Shown piece by piece: positions 8,450-17,547 of a stretch of DNA of 46,341 bases. Within the stretch, counting starts at the first letter, position 1, and every line of letters starts with the position of its first letter. The DNA comes from Sphingomonas sp. (GTDB lineage: Bacteria > Pseudomonadota > Alphaproteobacteria > Sphingomonadales > Sphingomonadaceae): NCBI GenBank assembly GCA_019747165.1, contig JAIERC010000043.1, forward strand, positions 1-46,341, given 5' to 3'. Both the position numbers and the translations under genes were made by a program. Under the pieces are notes generated by a model, which was not told where the DNA came from, ran no database searches, and saw only the letters and a list, made by a program, of their open reading frames with translations.

Positions 8450-11400
8450 TCACCGACCAAGTCCGGCTAGGGTCCGCACATCGTCGAGATGAACCTGCGT
8501 AAACCGCAACCGGACCGGCTCGCCCGCCAATGTCAGCTGTAATTCGGGCGCAACCGCACCAGCGAGTAGCGTGCGTATCTCGCCGTCCGTGGCAGGATTG
8601 GCGTAACGCCACTTGGCGGCGCATGTCGGACACATTGCGAGATGGTTTTCGGCATGCTCAGAAGTGAAGGATTCGAGCAGCTCCGATGCCTCGAAGTAAG
8701 GCGATCCGTCCGGCAATGCAAAGGGCATTTTCTGGTGGCAGCACTGGCAGATCATGTCACCAAGTGGGTTGGTGTAATGGTCTTCAAGATAGGTGCGCGC
8801 CACGGCACGGCTCTCGCCATTGCTCGTCCGCACACTGCGCTGGCGGACCTCATATGCTTTAGCGGGTGCATTCTCGGCTCGAGCGGCGAGGCGCTGAGCT
8901 CGCCGTGTTGGATCCCGCGTTTCGCGCTCGGGAAATTCGACTTGCTCGTAGGCGCGCGTCGCGAGCTTCCGGGCTAAATCCTCGTTCAGCGCTGCCAGGG
9001 CCTCGGCGGGCAGGCCTTCGAGCTGGTCGACCAGCTCGGCGGACAGGCCGATCAGTTCGGCTGCTTTCAGGCGCGCCTTGTGTTGGTCGCTGCGCTTGCG
9101 CTGTTCCTCACCGAAACCGATCGCCTGCAGCCATGCTTCGTTGCCGCCTGGGCTATAACCTGCAGCTAGTTCGGCTGTTGTGATCGCACGTGGCTTCCGC
9201 AAGCTGCCGTCCTTGGCCGGGATCCACGCCGTGTCACAAAGCGCAATGGCAAGCGACGATGGCCGCTGGTTGGCCGCCCGCGACTGATTGGGCGAGTAGG
9301 TGGCGACCATCGCAGATGCGCCGTGCAGTTTGACCGCATCCCAGATCAGCCGAGAGATCGCAGGATCACCCCGATCGAGCAGTTCATCGATCGACTCGAT
9401 AAAGTAATCGATGTCCGTCCCCGTGCCGGTATGGCGTGTCGCGCCGAAGCCATGCTTCAGCTCGGCCCAATGCGGGTGCGAATAGGCGATGGGCGAATAC
9501 ATCACCGAAAGACCGTCCTCGACGCCGCACTCGGTCAGGAACTCGATGAGGTCCTTGCGCTTGAGCTTTTCATAGCCCTCCCATAGCGCCACCCGATCGC
9601 GTCCCTCGATCGTGCCGTCATAGATCAGGCCGAGCGCCGACTGGAGATAGGGCACGTCGAAATATACCGCGTCCGCAACGTGATAGTCTGCCTCCAATCC
9701 CGCTCGGATGAAGCTGACTCCGGCGAACAGGCTTACATCGTCGTGTTCCTTCCACCACCGCAGGAACCGGCGCATATGTTGAAGGTGGCGTTCGCGATTG
9801 GGCCGCGGCCCGTCGCCCTTGTATTGAGTGCGGATGATCGCAGTGAGATATGCTCTCTCGTCGACATCTTTCACGCCGACGCGCCGGAGGAACTGCTCGA
9901 CATCCTTACCGCGCCCGCGACCCAAACGGACTAGGCTGTTCTTGACCAGATATAGATCGCATTGGCCAGCCTCAGGGTCGAGCGCGCTGTCGGCGGGTGC
10001 GAACACGGCGGCGCTAGGTGAGGCGCGCCGGTTTCCTTCAATTCGGACGAAGTGAAGGCTGGCGATCGACGTGGCGCGCTTTTGCGCCTTGAGGGCGGGG
10101 TCCAGCGCCAAATAGAAGCGTTGTGCGTCCTCGTCCGCGAGCCCGTCAAACCAGGCAAGCGCCCGTTTGCGAGCATCAATCTCGGATTGATACCAAAGCT
10201 GAATTTGCCCGAACGCGCGCTGGAAGGCGTTGAAGAACTCGCCATAGCCCCATTCCTCGATCTTGAGCATCGTCAGAAACGCTTCGGTTCGGCTGTTGCG
10301 CAAACCTGTGATGATCCAGCTGCGCCCCGCCTTTCCGCCAAACCGGTCAAGTCCATCGTCCCCGAGCAATTCACGCAGTTCGGCAGGACCCCGCACGGCA
10401 CTGCCGGCGGTCACATAACCCCCGGCATGGGTGGGGATCAGCGGCTCGGCAAGGAACCTCTTCGCGATGATGGAGCGGATCGGCGCGAAGATCGCAGGTA
10501 GCTCGTCGCCACCGTTGGGGAGGAGGTCGAGAACACCGCGCTTCAGCAGGCCACGCTCGCGCAGGTCAGGAGGCGTGTCGGCGACCAACGTCGCCAGTGT
10601 CTCGATCAGCTCGGCGTTCCACGCGTCGTCTAGCTTGATGTTGGCCCGGTTATCGGTGAGCTGGAACGGGCCGTGGATGAGAAAGTGCAACCCCGTAATT
10701 TCCTGGGTCTCGAAGAACACCATCAGCTTTGTCGGGGTGTCCTCGGCGATCAGTTCGCCGCCATCGTTCATCCGTATCGCAGCCTTGACCTCATATTGCT
10801 TGCGCTGCTCACGCTGCTCGACCGTGCGCGTCAGGATCAGGAAGCGCTCGCGATGCGTCGACCGATCAGGGAGGACAGAACGGATTGTGCGCAGTCCCTC
10901 GGCGTTGTCCTCGACCTCGGCATGGCTGGGAGTCGGGCCCTCAAGCCATTCGAGGCGCTTGATGTGCTTCAGAAACAGCAGCGAGCGCGGGCCTCCGGCA
11001 GCGAGGCCGTCGCGCGCGCGACCCAGCGTGGTCGCGGCGGTGTCCGGTCTGAGCGGAAGGACGATGCGCGTGGTCGCGTCGCGATGTTGTGTCGGAATAA
11101 TGCGCGGAACCACAAGATTTTCGATCGCGAAAGCGAGTGGATCGCCTTCGATCCGCGAATGCACTTCAGGCCGTTCGGTGATGACGTAGACCGATTTGAA
11201 GCCGATACCGAAACAGCCGATCTTGTGGCCGTCGTCCAATTTGGTCGTGTTGCCGATTCCTGTGATACCCTCGATATCTTCCCGGTCGAACGGGCGTCCG
11301 TCATGCTCGAACTGGATACGGTCAGGTTCGAGTAGGAAGCGAACCCAGGTCGCCTCGGCATCTTCGGCATTCTGCAGAAGCTCGAAGATGAAATGGCTAG

Positions 11401-11533
11401 GATCCGCATATTTCTCCACGGTAGCGTTCCAGATGCCGCGGTCGAAATTATTCTCGTGGCTGGCATCGACCCAGCGCTGTCGCTTGGCGCGAAGGGCGTC
11501 GAGCCAGATGTCGAAAGGATCGTCCATGATCAA
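8450..11533 (-). CDS. Sacsin N-terminal-like GHKL/Hsp90-type ATPase with C-terminal Cys4 treble-clef/HNH-like region
   Basis: FELLQNAEDAEATWVRF (N box), FEHDGRPF (G1), HKIGCFGIGFKSVYVIT (G2); C-terminus CQCCHQ...YFEASELLESFTSEHAENHLAMCPTCAAKW. Confidence 0.8.
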   Translation of the reverse strand: MIMDDPFDIWLDALRAKRQRWVDASHENNFDRGIWNATVEKYADPSHFIFELLQNAEDAEATWVRFLLEPDRIQFEHDGRPFDREDIEGITGIGNTTKLDDGHKIGCFGIGFKSVYVITERPEVHSRIEGDPLAFAIENLVVPRIIPTQHRDATTRIVLPLRPDTAATTLGRARDGLAAGGPRSLLFLKHIKRLEWLEGPTPSHAEVEDNAEGLRTIRSVLPDRSTHRERFLILTRTVEQREQRKQYEVKAAIRMNDGGELIAEDTPTKLMVFFETQEITGLHFLIHGPFQLTDNRANIKLDDAWNAELIETLATLVADTPPDLRERGLLKRGVLDLLPNGGDELPAIFAPIRSIIAKRFLAEPLIPTHAGGYVTAGSAVRGPAELRELLGDDGLDRFGGKAGRSWIITGLRNSRTEAFLTMLKIEEWGYGEFFNAFQRAFGQIQLWYQSEIDARKRALAWFDGLADEDAQRFYLALDPALKAQKRATSIASLHFVRIEGNRRASPSAAVFAPADSALDPEAGQCDLYLVKNSLVRLGRGRGKDVEQFLRRVGVKDVDERAYLTAIIRTQYKGDGPRPNRERHLQHMRRFLRWWKEHDDVSLFAGVSFIRAGLEADYHVADAVYFDVPYLQSALGLIYDGTIEGRDRVALWEGYEKLKRKDLIEFLTECGVEDGLSVMYSPIAYSHPHWAELKHGFGATRHTGTGTDIDYFIESIDELLDRGDPAISRLIWDAVKLHGASAMVATYSPNQSRAANQRPSSLAIALCDTAWIPAKDGSLRKPRAITTAELAAGYSPGGNEAWLQAIGFGEEQRKRSDQHKARLKAAELIGLSAELVDQLEGLPAEALAALNEDLARKLATRAYEQVEFPERETRDPTRRAQRLAARAENAPAKAYEVRQRSVRTSNGESRAVARTYLEDHYTNPLGDMICQCCHQKMPFALPDGSPYFEASELLESFTSEHAENHLAMCPTCAAKWRYANPATDGEIRTLLAGAVAPELQLTLAGEPVRLRFTQVHLDDVRTLAGLGR

Positions 11534-14500
11534 TGCTCCACGCGCAGGATACCCGCGGCGACGCGGCGGGGCAGGATGTCAGCTCGGCGTTCGGCCGCAG
11601 CGAGATTATCGAGCGCCTCGCGATGGTCCGCATTCGCGCGCGCAAGCTGGCCCTGGCGCATGCGGCGGATGCGATCCTCCGAGACCAGGCTCAACTGCTC
11701 TTCGAGAATCGCGACGCGGGCCCGGTGGCTGGCTTCGAGACTGTCGCGCCGGAACCGCGCGATTTCGCCAGCCTCGGCGATGTGCGCCGTCCGACGTCGG
11801 GTCCATAGTTCGTGATGCCAGCCCTCCAGACCTTCGACGACGGCGATGCTCGGAAGCGCAACATCGTCGGTGTCTTCGGCGGCGGCAAAGATGTCCATGA
11901 ACACCGCGCCGACGGCCGAGTCCTCAACGACGGAAACCAGCATGGCGTCTTCCCGTAGCCCGCGCATCTGCCATTGGTAAATCGCGAAGGGATGGTCGCC
12001 GACCGGCAGGGCCGGGTCGGACACCTTTAGCGCCACTTGTATCTCTTCGTCGCCGGCAAAGGACCGGGCGGCCGCTTGGGTCAGCGGGTGGACCGGCGTA
12101 ATGAAGGCGAGATCGCGATCGGCATTGGCTGTTTCTCGGTCGAAGGTAAGCGCCAGGGTCTGCTGGTCGCCACGCAGCCAGCCCTCCCATTCCCGCTCGG
12201 CAAGGTTCAGCCGCGACCCGCGCGTGCGGGGCGGGACGAGACGCCGACGCGCGTCTGCGGACAGCCGCAAACTCTTGGCCGGACCTTGGCCGCTGATGGG
12301 GTTGCGGCCCACATCCAGCTCGCGCTCGAGATGGAGGCCGACCAACCGTTCGATCGAGCTCGGCTCGAGCCAACGGCTCGATGCCTGCGCAATGTCGTCG
12401 TCGATCTGAGTGCGCTCGATGCGCACGCCGAACAGCTCCGCCTCGCGCTCCTCGAGCGCATCGGTCTCGATGACCTGCCGTATCTCATTGTCGGCGAGTT
12501 GCTGAAGCCGCGCCTCGCGTTCCTCGTCGGTCAGGGTGAAGTCATCCGCCACGGCCTGCAGCGCCCCGGCGATCTCGCCGAGAATTGCCTCGCTGCCGCC
12601 GATGGCACGTTCGAACACGCCGATGCGCAATAGACACCGGTTGAAGATGTCAAAATCGACCGTGCCCGGTGTCACGAAATTGTAGATCGCAACGGTCTGG
12701 CTGGCCTGGCCGTAGCGGTCGATGCGTCCGATCCGTTGCTCGATGCGCATCGGGTTCCACGGGATGTCGTAGTTGACCAGGGCGTCGCAGAACTGGAAGT
12801 CGAGGCCTTCCGAGCCGACTTCGGACGAAAGTAGCACATCGATCGCGTCGTCATGCTCGGGCGGCAGGGCAAACGCCTTGCGCAGCCTTCGACGATCGTC
12901 GTCGGCGACCCCGCCATGGATGAGCCCGACGCGCACGCCGCGCGAGCGCAGCGCCGCCTCGACATAGGCAAGGGTGTGCCGGAACGAGCTGAACAGCAGA
13001 ACGCGCCGATTGGACATCTCCGCCTTTTGGGTAATGATCTCGATCAGCCGCGCGAGTTTGGGATCGTCGTCCGGCAAGCCGCCGGCACGCTCGACAATGG
13101 CAGCAATTTCGGCCCGGATCGAGTCCACCGCGGTTTCGGCATCGTCTAGTTCGCCGCCGCCAATCTCGATGAATTCGAGCTCGGTGAGGCGCCGCGACAG
13201 GATCGTCTCGAGAAAGGGCACAAGGCCATGCAGCGAGCTCGCGGCCTGACGCCGGATCGTGGTCATCAGGAAGCCCAGCGGCCCCGCGCCATGCGTGCGC
13301 AGATAGATCGCGCGCTGCAACGAAAGCAGGTCGTCGTGGATGGCGCGTTGCTCGGGTGTGAACGGAACCTCGATCGTTCGGGCCTTGCGGCTGGTGAAGT
13401 TGCCGATGTCGCGCCGACGCGTGCGGCTGATCATCGAGGCAAAGCTGTGGAGCCCCTCGGCCGGGCGGATCAGACGCACGCGTTCATCGTCTGTTTCCGC
13501 AGCGGCTATCGCAGCCAGCAGGTTACGAAAATCGGGTGACGGCGCCAGCATCGCGCGGCCCCAGTCCGTGCCCGCCGCCTCTTGCAGATGAGACCGTGCT
13601 TGAGCTTGCCAACCCGGCGCGGCGGCGCGAATGGCGGCGATCGCCGCATTGATGGCTTCGTTCGGTTCCGCCATCCGTTCGAAGGTCGGCCGGTCGATCA
13701 CCAAATCGGGACGCATCAGGTTCAGCAGCGAGAAGAGGTCACCGGTCCCCAGCTGGACCGGCGTCGCGGTAATGAGCACCACCGCCTCGGCATTGTCCGC
13801 GAGCAATCGCAGACCTTGATGCAGGCTGGTATCGCTGTTGCGCGCGTTGTGCGCCTCGTCGACGATCAGCAGGTCGAAGCGCGGCGGCGTGTCAAGAGTG
13901 CTCAGCCCCGGGCCACGTCCGCCGCCACGCTGCGAAAAGCCTTGGAGCAAATTCTCATTGACCAACGAGAAGGGCAGGATGGCGCGCGAGAAGCGGTCGG
14001 GCCATTCGCCTTCGAGGTCGCTCTGGTCAAGGCAGTAGCGGAGGTCATCGCTGGTGAGCGTCACGAACTCCTCGTCGAAGCGCCGCATTTCGCGGTGCCA
14101 CTTCTCCTCCACGACGAGCGCCTTGGAGCAAACGATCAGAACGGAACGCAGCGGGCGTCGCGCCTGCAATTCGCGCAGCAGCAGGCCAGCCTCAATCGTC
14201 TTCCCTACGCCCACTTCGTCGGCCACGAGCATGCGCGGGCGATCTGCGCGGACGAATTTGAGCACCGGGCGGAACTGGTAAGGGATAAAATCGATCCGCC
14301 CGGCCTGCAGCGAATAGAGATTTGCGATGCTGGGCTCGGCCAGCTGAAGCGCGGTCAGGCGTGCGCTGAACTCATCCAACGTTGCGCGCACGGCTCCCGG
14401 CGTCAGGTCCGCGGCAATGACCTGGCTGAGATACCAGGTCTCCAGTCGCCCATCGATGAACACGCTGAGCCGCGTTTCGCGATTGCTGGGCGTAATGCCG

Positions 14501-14754
14501 GTGATCACGCCGATCCGGGCGGGATCGGACCGCAGCGAGACGGTATGGCCAATCTGGAGATTGGGTGCGGGCGCAGACTGCGCGGTTTCCATGCGAATCG
14601 CGATGATCTCGCGGACCTTGCGCTCGAGCGCCGCGACATCGACGCCGTGAGCCCGTGCGGCCGCAACTATTTCCTCGTCGCTCGCCTCCAATATGCCTTC
14701 GGCAATGAGCGAGAGAAGCTGGTCGGGATCGCGGGACATTGTCATGAGGTCCAT
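11530..14754 (-). CDS. SF2 helicase of the SNF2/RapA (HepA) type
   Basis: MLVADEVGVGKTIEAGLLLRELQ, LLIVDEAHNARN, VVLITATPVQ, LLSSEVGSEGLDFQFCDALVNYDIPWNPMRIEQRIGRIDRYGQ; overlaps the GHKL gene by 4 nt. Confidence 0.9.
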   Translation of the reverse strand: MDLMTMSRDPDQLLSLIAEGILEASDEEIVAAARAHGVDVAALERKVREIIAIRMETAQSAPAPNLQIGHTVSLRSDPARIGVITGITPSNRETRLSVFIDGRLETWYLSQVIAADLTPGAVRATLDEFSARLTALQLAEPSIANLYSLQAGRIDFIPYQFRPVLKFVRADRPRMLVADEVGVGKTIEAGLLLRELQARRPLRSVLIVCSKALVVEEKWHREMRRFDEEFVTLTSDDLRYCLDQSDLEGEWPDRFSRAILPFSLVNENLLQGFSQRGGGRGPGLSTLDTPPRFDLLIVDEAHNARNSDTSLHQGLRLLADNAEAVVLITATPVQLGTGDLFSLLNLMRPDLVIDRPTFERMAEPNEAINAAIAAIRAAAPGWQAQARSHLQEAAGTDWGRAMLAPSPDFRNLLAAIAAAETDDERVRLIRPAEGLHSFASMISRTRRRDIGNFTSRKARTIEVPFTPEQRAIHDDLLSLQRAIYLRTHGAGPLGFLMTTIRRQAASSLHGLVPFLETILSRRLTELEFIEIGGGELDDAETAVDSIRAEIAAIVERAGGLPDDDPKLARLIEIITQKAEMSNRRVLLFSSFRHTLAYVEAALRSRGVRVGLIHGGVADDDRRRLRKAFALPPEHDDAIDVLLSSEVGSEGLDFQFCDALVNYDIPWNPMRIEQRIGRIDRYGQASQTVAIYNFVTPGTVDFDIFNRCLLRIGVFERAIGGSEAILGEIAGALQAVADDFTLTDEEREARLQQLADNEIRQVIETDALEEREAELFGVRIERTQIDDDIAQASSRWLEPSSIERLVGLHLERELDVGRNPISGQGPAKSLRLSADARRRLVPPRTRGSRLNLAEREWEGWLRGDQQTLALTFDRETANADRDLAFITPVHPLTQAAARSFAGDEEIQVALKVSDPALPVGDHPFAIYQWQMRGLREDAMLVSVVEDSAVGAVFMDIFAAAEDTDDVALPSIAVVEGLEGWHHELWTRRRTAHIAEAGEIARFRRDSLEASHRARVAILEEQLSLVSEDRIRRMRQGQLARANADHREALDNLAAAERRADILPRRVAAGILRVEH

Positions 14755-15293
14755 CCGGGGCTGAATTGGCGTTGTAGAGTACGGATCATCCGACGCCGGG
14801 CCGTGTCGTAGCCGGTTTCATCGATGCCGAGGTGGTTGCGCGCGTCTTTGCGGCTAGTCTGCGCGAGGAGGTGCTCGAATATGCCGAGTGCGTTGGCATC
14901 TTCGAGCAGCACATCGCGCATGCGTTCGACCAGGTCGATAAACTCATTCGACGCGGCCGATCCGCGGTCGTCGGCCACCGCGTCGCTGTCTTCAGTAAGC
15001 GGCTCGCGCTGGTCTTCGTGACGCCATTGGCTGGCGATGCTACGCATCACCTGCGAAAGAAAGGCGGGCAACGGCACCTCCGCTGGCCATGGCCGGTCGC
15101 CCGACAAGGCGCGCGCGAGCGCTTCGTGCAGCAGCTCCGCGGCATCGCGCCGCGGGCAACCGCTCACCCAGGTCTTGGCCAGAGCCGCGAGACGCAGCAG
15201 ATCGACTTGGCGTAACCGACTTAGCAGCCGGCTCACCTCCTCAATCGATAGCGTTTCGACTCCGTCCGGCATGTCCGACAGGTCTCCCTTCAC
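14742..15293 (-). CDS. Sigma70/ECF-like protein, first gene of the helicase-GHKL operon
   Basis: Region 2-like RRDAAELLHEALARALSGDRPWPAEVPLPAFLSQVMRSIASQWRHEDQRE and region 4-like DARNHLGIDETGYDTARRRMIRTLQRQF; 3' end overlaps the helicase start. Confidence 0.6.
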   Translation of the reverse strand: MKGDLSDMPDGVETLSIEEVSRLLSRLRQVDLLRLAALAKTWVSGCPRRDAAELLHEALARALSGDRPWPAEVPLPAFLSQVMRSIASQWRHEDQREPLTEDSDAVADDRGSAASNEFIDLVERMRDVLLEDANALGIFEHLLAQTSRKDARNHLGIDETGYDTARRRMIRTLQRQFSPGWTS

Positions 15294-15707
15294 ATCTGTT
15301 ACGGAGATGAGAGGGAAAACGGGAAGCGACGAGGAAAAAAGTTTGAACCGGGTCGCGGTGTCGGATCATAGCCACAACGCCGGGTCACCATGACTTCATC
15401 TTGCACAGGCGGCCGCGATCGCCTTCGTCGTGAAGCCGCACCTCGGCTTCGTCATCGTCGAAAATCTCGTCGCCGTCGTCGCGGTGTGAGTTCGGAATCA
15501 ATAAGCGTGATGATCGATGGCAGGCCCAGTGCCGTTTAACCCCATACCCGCGAGTTGATCAAGGGCGGTCGAGGCTTGCGATCCAATAACGATCTAGTTT
15601 GAGCCGTTCGGATCAGCAGTGGCACGGCGTCTGTTTTTCGCGTGGTCGAGCTAAATACCGACAGACCGCTGCCGGCTCACTTCGTCCATCCACGCGCCCC
15701 TGCCCGG

Positions 15708-16607
15708 TCAACTAACGCCGTCCCCCGCAGCACTGCGTGCCAACCAGAACCCTGGCACCAATTCGGCGTATCGCTTTTTCTGGTCAGCGGCTGCCCCGAG
15801 GGTCACAATCATCAACGAAAATGGCGTGTGCTGGCCCTGTCCTCGCGAGTCCAAAAACCGCACGCGCCCCCTCAGCAAGTAAATCTCTGCGTCGGCGCTC
15901 AGCGTATCGTGAAACCAGCGCGAATCGGTTCGAACGGGGACGAGGCAAACAACGGTCTCGACCGTTCCTGCTCGCCACTGGTCATGGGCACGCTGCAGCC
16001 ATTTGAGAAGCTCAGAGAAGGGTGGGTTGACGAACACGAGCCTGCCCCACCAGGCGTCAGTCAGCCCGTCGCCGCCCTCGCTCAACAAAATTCGGCGGCG
16101 CGCGATGACCGGACTGAGCAGGTGGCCGCAGGGGTCGAGATCGATTTCACCAAATGCCGCATAGATCGCAGCCATGAAGTCAGGCGGCGTGAAGCGGCTG
16201 TCGCGATCGTCCTTGTCGCCCTGTCCCCAATAGCTCCGCTCTTGCGCGCGTCGCCGCGCCTGGGGCGCAAGCACCGCCATCAAACGAATCAGGCTTTTCA
16301 CCGACCCGCCGCCCCGTTCCAGACTGGCGATGGTCGTCCTCGATAGCTTTGTCTTGGCCGTCAGTTCGTCGAGCGTCACCGAGCGTTTGCGTCGGGTGGC
16401 GCGCAATTGTTGGGCCAGAGTTCTGCCTGGGCCCACGCCGGTAAGACGAAAATCCAACGCCGTCATCACCGTCACGAGGGTCGCGACCGAGCCAACACCT
16501 TTTTCCAGCCGTTTGATGGTCTGGGCATCGACACCGACCCGTTCGGCCAAAGTGCGTTGCGACCATCCCGCCAGCCGCCTTGCCTCGCGCAATTCTTTGA
16601 GCAGCAT
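15708..16607 (-). CDS. Tandem XRE HTH protein fused to phage-type Dam adenine methyltransferase domain
   Basis: Two HTH units (LKELREARRLAGWSQRTLAERVGVDAQTIKRLEKG; TLDELTAKTKLSRTTIASLERG), then FTPPDFMAAIYAAFGEIDLDPCGH...GRLVFVNPPFSELLKWLQRA. ATG at 16607 preferred over ORF-track TTG at 16643. Confidence 0.75.
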   Translation of the reverse strand: MLLKELREARRLAGWSQRTLAERVGVDAQTIKRLEKGVGSVATLVTVMTALDFRLTGVGPGRTLAQQLRATRRKRSVTLDELTAKTKLSRTTIASLERGGGSVKSLIRLMAVLAPQARRRAQERSYWGQGDKDDRDSRFTPPDFMAAIYAAFGEIDLDPCGHLLSPVIARRRILLSEGGDGLTDAWWGRLVFVNPPFSELLKWLQRAHDQWRAGTVETVVCLVPVRTDSRWFHDTLSADAEIYLLRGRVRFLDSRGQGQHTPFSLMIVTLGAAADQKKRYAELVPGFWLARSAAGDGVS

Positions 16608-16617
16608 TCGATCCCAT

Positions 16618-16638
16618 TTGGGTTTAAATTCTACCCAA
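16618..16638. promoter_or_regulatory. Candidate operator of the XRE-Dam gene
   Basis: Perfect dyad TTGGGT-N9-ACCCAA directly upstream of the preferred ATG. Confidence 0.45.
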
Positions 16639-16914
16639 TACAATTCAAGGTCGGGGCCGGCAACTCCCAGAATTCACTCGAGCTTGTTCTCGATCCCCGA
16701 GGCTGGAGCTGGCGGGCACGGCTGCCCACGTCGCACTCGCATTTCGAACATGGCGGCATGTCATGCCGCCAATGGCAGAGGGGGAGGCGGCTGCTTCCGG
16801 GGCGATTCGGGTGGAATGCGGAATGGCCGCTTTGGAGCAGCGGTCCGAAGTAAGCGGACATCGCGCCAAACCTCCCACATTGCCCTTACACCGTCGTCCG
16901 GCGCAGTCGAGTTT

Positions 16915-17340
16915 TCAGCGGTGTGAGGTCCGCCCGGCGCAGCGCTGAAATGCGGGCAAGTGCCTTTCCATCGAGGCCGTTTGTAGTGCGCGATACACGC
17001 TCAGAATTTCTTCACGGGCCGTGCTGGCGAGCGCGCGGTCGTAAAGCGCGCCATTCTCGATTTCGCCCGTGACCGCCGCGACACAAGCTTCATGCACGCT
17101 GGCATAGCGCGGCGCGTGGCCGTGCCAGCGATTGGCGGGTGGCGTGACACCATAGCGATCAAATAGTCGCAGCAGCGCCGTATAGTGGCGCTGTTCGGCA
17201 TCGACGATATTGATGAACGGGCGAATGGCGCCGAAATCATCGATCACCTGAGCATAGGTCTCGTAGGACTTATACTCGTCGTCGAGCGTCGCTTCGAGCG
17301 CGTCGATTTCGGCTCGGCTCAGCGTTGGGGCTGTCGTCAC
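16915..17340 (-). CDS. DUF2202-like ferritin-like protein
   Basis: LDDEYKSYETYAQVIDDFGAIRPFINIVDAEQRHYTALLRLFDRYG ferritin-like E..Y and E..H pattern. Confidence 0.75.
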   Translation of the reverse strand: MTTAPTLSRAEIDALEATLDDEYKSYETYAQVIDDFGAIRPFINIVDAEQRHYTALLRLFDRYGVTPPANRWHGHAPRYASVHEACVAAVTGEIENGALYDRALASTAREEILSVYRALQTASMERHLPAFQRCAGRTSHR

Positions 17341-17411
17341 GACAGGTTGGTCCTTTCCGAGCGATCGCGGTCGTACGGCGCATGGCTGCGCTTCTCCACC
17401 GTCGCAGTTGG

Positions 17412-17525
17412 TTAGTTGACCGTCTGGTCCTGGGAGGGGTCGACATGAAATTCATGCCAGACGCCGTTCAACACTGCGACGCCGACCGCGAGGCCCAGAC
17501 CGAGAATCCACGCAAAATACCACAT
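17412..17525 (-). CDS. cydX: Cytochrome bd oxidase small subunit CydX
   Basis: 37-aa ORF absent from the ORF track: MWYFAWILGLGLAVGVAVLNGVWHEFHVDPSQDQTVN*, directly downstream of cydB. Confidence 0.9.
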   Translation of the reverse strand: MWYFAWILGLGLAVGVAVLNGVWHEFHVDPSQDQTVN

Positions 17526-17547
17526 TCGATCAATCCTTTATCGATGA

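Noticed and set aside
13582-14811. 409-aa plus-strand ORF
   Set aside because: Antisense to the SNF2 helicase, which has full motif support
15294-15707. Acidic in-frame stretch on the minus strand (..HRDDGDEIFDDDEAEVRLHDEGDRGRLCKMKSW*)
   Set aside because: No convincing start codon, and an in-frame stop lies shortly upstream; may be a decayed remnant but not supportable as a gene
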